A model generated the notes under the pieces. It had not been told where the DNA came from and searched no databases. It was given only the letters and a program-made list of their open reading frames with translations. From NCBI GenBank assembly GCA_020346805.1, contig CP070790.1, positions 2,827,657 to 2,837,517 of the forward strand: a stretch of DNA of 9,861 bases. Direction: 5' to 3'. The stretch comes from Planctomycetota bacterium (GTDB lineage: Bacteria > Planctomycetota > Phycisphaerae > UBA1845 > PWPN01). Shown piece by piece: positions 7,099 to 9,861 of this stretch. The translations under genes were made by a program, and so were the position numbers. Numbering within the stretch: the first letter of the stretch is position 1; the number at the start of each line of letters is the position of its first letter.

Positions 7099-7182
7099 AG
7101 GGCAGAGTCAAGGACGCCTCTGGCGTCCGAGACCTGCCGTCACTAAGGTCATCGGCAGGTCTCGAAGACTCGGCCGTGCCCT
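7099..7182. repeat. Nested inverted-repeat element (three-stem structure) between convergent genes
   Basis: Three stems nest in 84 bp. The outer stem pairs AGGGCA-GAGTC (7099-7109) with GACTC (7167-7171) and TGCCCT (7177-7182), with five unpaired bases between the last two. Inside lie a hairpin, GGACGCC-TCT-GGCGTCC (7112-7128), and a 12-bp perfect stem, CGAGACCTGCCG (7128-7139) with CGGCAGGTCTCG (7153-7164), around a 13-nt loop. The element is GC-rich against AT-rich flanks and fills the gap between a plus gene ending at 7065 and a minus gene ending at 7192. It could be a two-way transcription barrier, although no T-run adjoins it, or a REP/MITE-type interspersed repeat. It contains no protein frame. 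Confidence 0.7.
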
Positions 7183-7191
7183 GAACTGTAT

Positions 7192-8034
7192 TTACTGCGG
7201 TGTATTTACAGCTTCAAAGAATAGCCCGGCAACGATCTCATTCCCCTTGGCACTGAGATGGCTGCAGTCGAAAAAATTGGAATTGTCGGCATGCAGTGTG
7301 TCATCGATGGCCGCAACGTCAATCAGAATCGCTCCCTGGTTGACGGCGGCCTGGCGGATGCGCTGGTTGAGCAACGCCATGTAAGCATTTGCGTTCCGGG
7401 CTTGGCCGGGCAGTATGATATTGAGGAGTAATGGGTCACAGCGGGATATGATTTCCGGGGTACTGAAATAGGTTGCGATATAGACGGTCAGGCCGGCGGC
7501 ACGTGCCTGCTGGATTGCCGTTTCTATGTTTGTCTGAACGGTGTTTAATTTTTCGTTTAGCTGTGACGAGTATGGATAGTCGGAATCGTCAGGCGAGCGG
7601 AGGAGGAACTGGTCGAATTCGACAATGAAATCGATGATCCCACCGCCGCCTTCCCAATAAAATAATGTATGGGCGTTGGGATAGATACCCAGCGAAATCA
7701 GACTGCGTAATCGTTCCAGCCCTTCGCCCGGTCGCTCACCGCTCTTGCCCTCATTGGCGAATGTTTCCGGTGCCTGGCCCAGCAGCTCACGAAGAATGTC
7801 CGGATAGTCGCGTTGCGATGGCCCTGCCGTCATCGAATCGCCGAAGGCAATGTAGAGAACGGCCGGGTCCGGTATGGCGATCTCGTTGCATCCGGACAAT
7901 AAAATAGCCAGTATAGAAAATAGTATCGTGGTTATATGTGTGCTTGGGCAGCTCACTTTACATCGGCATATCTTAACCGCATCTGGCCGCCGCCCTGTAA
8001 ATTGTATTGGACGCGATAATAATATTAATATCAT
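7192..8034 (-). CDS. SGNH/GDSL-type hydrolase, predicted lipoprotein
   Basis: Motifs of the SGNH superfamily are present: block I 'FGDSMTAG' (S67 in 280-residue numbering), 'NEGKSGE' near 94-100 in the block II place, and block V 'DCSHLSAKGNEIVA' with D256 and H259. These are the likely Ser-Asp-His triad of an esterase, acetyl-esterase or lipase-like enzyme. The block III segment reads 'WEGGGGIIDF' and lacks the usual Asn of GxND. A hydrophobic stretch ends in a lipobox (LLSGC, C49), so the mature protein is probably lipid-anchored. From the ATG at 8034 the pre-lipobox part is 48 residues, long for a lipoprotein and Cys/Arg-rich; a GTG at 7956 would give a more usual 22-residue leader, but neither start has a clear ribosome site. 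The stop is 9 bp from the inverted-repeat element. Carbohydrate deacetylation would fit the setting, but that is inference. Confidence 0.8.
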   Translation of the reverse strand: MILILLSRPIQFTGRRPDAVKICRCKVSCPSTHITTILFSILAILLSGCNEIAIPDPAVLYIAFGDSMTAGPSQRDYPDILRELLGQAPETFANEGKSGERPGEGLERLRSLISLGIYPNAHTLFYWEGGGGIIDFIVEFDQFLLRSPDDSDYPYSSQLNEKLNTVQTNIETAIQQARAAGLTVYIATYFSTPEIISRCDPLLLNIILPGQARNANAYMALLNQRIRQAAVNQGAILIDVAAIDDTLHADNSNFFDCSHLSAKGNEIVAGLFFEAVNTPQ

Positions 8035-8074
8035 CGTACCCGGATTCCGATGCTGACATAAAATCCGTATAACC

Positions 8075-8099
8075 GATCGCTGTATTTTACAGTTCGATC
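8075..8099. other. Bulged hairpin upstream of the SGNH gene
   Basis: GATCGCTGTA (8075-8084) and TACAG plus CGATC (8088-8092, 8095-8099) form a 10-bp stem with a TTT loop and a two-base TT bulge. It overlaps the stop codon of the possible gene remnant. It could be an old terminator or an operator for the flanking divergent genes; no T-run follows on either strand. Confidence 0.35.
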
Positions 8100-8250
8100 C
8101 TTACTGAATCGGCCTGCCCCTCGCTTCGTGGATTATACACCATAATATATGATAGTGTTTTGTCCGGATCGATATTGTTTGAGTTTTCATGTAAAAATAG
8201 ATAATATCGTTTGCCATGTGTGGGATTGTGGATATTGGTAGCTGGTTGCA
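8087..8250 (-). pseudogene. Possible C-terminal remnant of a lost gene
   Basis: On the reverse strand a frame ending at TAA 8089-8087 encodes about 50 residues that look like a real protein end: 'GKRYYLFLHENSN', then 'KTLSYIMVYNPRS' and 'ADSVRIEL'. No usable start codon lies within the gap; the frame continues into the URO-D-like gene only as a shadow. It may be what is left of a gene removed when the URO-D-like gene or its neighbours were inserted. No family is recognised, and chance cannot be excluded. The right boundary is a guess. Confidence 0.25.
8179..8207 (+). promoter_or_regulatory. Weak promoter candidate for the URO-D-like gene
   Basis: TTGAGT (8179-8184) and TAATAT (8202-8207) are 17 bp apart, each matching consensus at 4 of 6 positions; GATAAT at 8200-8205 is an alternative -10 with 15-bp spacing. 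The leader would be about 80 nt. Confidence 0.2.
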
Positions 8251-8294
8251 GGCCTGATCTACACCAATAGATACTTTTTTGGATACCAGATGGT

Positions 8295-9419
8295 ATGGCA
8301 ATGACTTCTCGCCGGCGATTGTTGACCGTACTGCACGGTGGGCAGCCCGATCGGGTGCCGGTGACCATCTACGAATACTCGCCATTCGACAATGGTTGGG
8401 CAACCCGCGAGCCGTCGTATGCCCCGTTGATGGAATTGGAAAAACAATATGGTGACAGTTTTGTTCGAGCACCTGTCGATTATCCCATTTTTATTGGCGA
8501 TCCCAACGTGGCCGGCGGTGCTGATGATCAAAACGCAAAGGACTCTGTTCTGCAAACCACTGAATTTGATACGCCCAAGGGTAAACTTCGTATGGTTACG
8601 CGGCGAGACCCGGGCGTCATGACCAATTGGCAGGTCGAGCCGCTGATTAAATCGGATGAGGATATCGAAAAAGTACTCTCCATGCCCGATCCGTCGCCGG
8701 AAATTGATCGGCAGCGAATCAGGGACCTGGAAGCCAAAGTTGGAGACGAAGGAATTCTGTTATTCGGTGTCGGCGACGCGATCGGCCATGTGGGGGGACT
8801 CTTCGATTTCGAGGATTTCGTCATACGGTGCTGTACCGATGACGGACCGATCCGGGCATTGCTGGATAAGGCCCAGACCCAGCTTTTGCAGGCTATCCGG
8901 GCCATTGGGGCCGTGGTAGACAATGCCGCCTTTCGGCTATGGGGGCCGGAGTATTGCGGCGGTTCGCTGATGAATCCACATGTCTATTTCCCGCGTTACG
9001 TGGTGGATTATGATCGCCGGGCCACTGAAGTTATACATGAGACCAATAATTTCTGTGTGGTCCATTGCCACGGCAAACTGCGGGACATCCTGGATATGAT
9101 TGTTGAAATCGGTTGTGACGCCCTCGAGCCGATCGAAACCCTGCCCCTGCCCACCGCCGACGTAACCCTTGCCGAAGTCAAAGATCGGATCGGCGACAAG
9201 ATATGCCTGATGGGTGCGATCCAGGCATGTACTCTGGAGACCGGCTCGCCGGACGATGTTCGACGTCAAGTGCGGGAAGCGATCGAAGCGGCCGCCGCCG
9301 ACGGAAGGTTTGTTTTACTGCCCACCGCAGGTCCTTTCATGGTTCCCCTGGCTCCAAAAAGCCTGGCCAATGCCGAGGCCATGTACCTCGCCGCCCACCA
9401 ATTCGGGCAGTACCGGTAA
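8295..9419 (+). CDS. Uroporphyrinogen decarboxylase-like (URO-D superfamily) protein, not HemE
   Basis: The 374-residue cytoplasmic protein has the URO-D family layout: a start such as 'SRRRLLTVLHGGQPDRVPV' (5-23), 'RLWGPEYCGGSLMNP' (214-228), 'VVHCHGKLRDILDMI' (255-269), 'GCDALEPIE' (273-281) and 'LMGAIQA' (305-311). The RQAGRY motif of true HemE is absent. Related corrinoid methyltransferases (MtaA/MtbA type) bind zinc through His-x-Cys and a later Cys; here the first motif reads His-Cys-His (257-259) and the later position reads 'LLPTAGPF', with no Cys. The role is therefore likely a methyl-transfer or other lyase-like reaction, but unassigned. Many such paralogues occur in planctomycete and Lentisphaerae genomes next to catabolic genes. 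Starts at 8295 and 8301 are both possible, with no strong ribosome site. The gene converges on the AsmA-like gene with a 46-bp gap and is not obviously co-transcribed with the sulfatase cluster. Confidence 0.85.
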   Translation: MAMTSRRRLLTVLHGGQPDRVPVTIYEYSPFDNGWATREPSYAPLMELEKQYGDSFVRAPVDYPIFIGDPNVAGGADDQNAKDSVLQTTEFDTPKGKLRMVTRRDPGVMTNWQVEPLIKSDEDIEKVLSMPDPSPEIDRQRIRDLEAKVGDEGILLFGVGDAIGHVGGLFDFEDFVIRCCTDDGPIRALLDKAQTQLLQAIRAIGAVVDNAAFRLWGPEYCGGSLMNPHVYFPRYVVDYDRRATEVIHETNNFCVVHCHGKLRDILDMIVEIGCDALEPIETLPLPTADVTLAEVKDRIGDKICLMGAIQACTLETGSPDDVRRQVREAIEAAAADGRFVLLPTAGPFMVPLAPKSLANAEAMYLAAHQFGQYR

Positions 9420-9465
9420 TTATGATACTTCAGTACGTTTAAATTCATTGCTTTGATAAAAATAA

Positions 9466-9861
9466 TTATTTACCGATTCCCAGCGGTCTTACGGTAACCT
9501 TGGGATCGGATATTGTGCCGTGGACGTGATAGGTGACTACTTTGTCGCTCAGCGCCCCAATGATGGTGCCGATATCACCCAATCTTGAAAGTTCCTTCTG
9601 TAACTGTTCCATTACGCGGGCTTTAACATTGATGTCGAGTTTGCTGTCGTAATAGATTATGCCAACCCCGCGCAGCCCGATGAAGGCGGAGATTATCTCC
9701 ATTTCGCTGATGTGCAGGTGATCCGATTGGAATTCAAAGGCGCCTTTGGCACGGTCGTTGGGTTTTTGATCGGTCCCCAAGCGCACTTTAGCAATCAGTG
9801 CCGTAAGATCGCTGAGCACCGGCAGATTCATCAATCGGCCCTCATCGATTTGCAGGTCCCC
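9466..9861 (-). CDS. C-terminal end of an AsmA-like/DUF3971-type envelope protein, N-terminus beyond right edge
   Basis: On the reverse strand the frame is open from the right edge to TAA at 9468-9466, giving 131 residues. It begins 'GDLQIDEGRLMNLPVLSDL', which is the pattern seen near the C-terminus of AsmA-like proteins, and continues with a beta-rich alternation ('HLHISEMEIISAFIGLRGVG', 'GIIYYDSKLDINVKARV') to a final 'VHGTISDPKVTVRPLG', typical of the last strands of these proteins. AsmA-like proteins are long beta-groove proteins of the envelope, many linked to lipid transport. The internal ATG near 9831 is not the real start, since the frame and the family pattern continue upstream. It converges on the URO-D-like gene and is probably unrelated to the glycan cluster. 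Identification is by pattern only. Confidence 0.7.
   Translation of the reverse strand, partial: GDLQIDEGRLMNLPVLSDLTALIAKVRLGTDQKPNDRAKGAFEFQSDHLHISEMEIISAFIGLRGVGIIYYDSKLDINVKARVMEQLQKELSRLGDIGTIIGALSDKVVTYHVHGTISDPKVTVRPLGIGK

Larger units (their letters stand above)
8035..8294. other. Divergent AT-rich intergenic region with no intact gene
   Basis: This 260-bp gap lies between the divergently read SGNH and URO-D-like genes. It holds a bulged hairpin (8075-8099), a possible remnant of a minus-strand gene (8087 to about 8250) and a weak plus-strand promoter candidate (8179-8207). No complete small gene or RNA gene is recognised. Confidence 0.5.

Noticed and set aside
8295..9419. Identification as heme-pathway HemE
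   Set aside because: The RQAGRY substrate-binding motif of HemE is absent, and the overall pattern fits the broader URO-D-like/methyltransferase group.
9459..9470. AT palindrome AAATAATTATTT between the convergent URO-D-like and AsmA-like genes, as a terminator
   Set aside because: It has no GC stem and no defined T-run after a hairpin; an AT-rich palindrome is likely by chance.

Overview
The window looks like an accessory glycan-degradation region from a bacterium of the PVC group, most likely Planctomycetota (Phycisphaerae-like). This is inferred from the gene families present: DUF2961/GH172 proteins, a beta-helix 'pectate lyase superfamily' protein, a short ceramidase-like protein, a Cys-type S1 sulfatase and a URO-D-like protein, all with signal peptides or lipoboxes except the last. 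No rRNA, tRNA, CRISPR array, transposase or phage gene is visible. Base composition is mixed (about half GC in genes, AT-rich between them).

Layout. On the left, a minus-strand pair runs from about 2543 down past the left edge: a twin-arginine-led beta-helix protein (2543-1254), then, 27 nt later, a large two-domain DUF2961 protein (1226 to 1, cut by the edge). Across a ~260-bp divergent promoter region, a plus-strand series starts: a single-domain DUF2961/GH172 protein (2805), a neutral-ceramidase-like metallo-hydrolase (3909), an S1 sulfatase lipoprotein (5435) and a very small lipoprotein (6874). A compact nested inverted-repeat element (7099-7182) then separates these from a convergent SGNH/GDSL hydrolase lipoprotein (minus, 8034-7192). 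On the right, a URO-D-like protein (plus, 8295-9419) converges on the C-terminal end of an AsmA-like protein (minus, 9861-9466, cut by the edge). Between 8035 and 8294 there may be the remnant of a lost minus-strand gene.

How the genes may work together (inference): 1-6769 encodes exported enzymes typical of planctomycete carbohydrate loci. GH172 enzymes cleave furanosidic linkages, the beta-helix protein would bind or cleave a polysaccharide, the sulfatase removes sulfate esters, and the ceramidase-like protein would remove an acyl or similar group. A sulfated, furanose-containing or acylated glycan is a reasonable guess for the substrate, but the sequence does not identify it.

The most striking observation is a single in-frame TAA at 3804-3806 in the GH172 gene. 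Behind it the reading frame continues intact for 22 codons that still encode the family's conserved C-terminal strand (SVAYWY), ending at a natural TAG 33 bp before the next gene. No clearly new multi-gene system is visible; the best candidates for follow-up are this interrupted gene, the nested inverted-repeat element, and enzymes with altered catalytic motifs.
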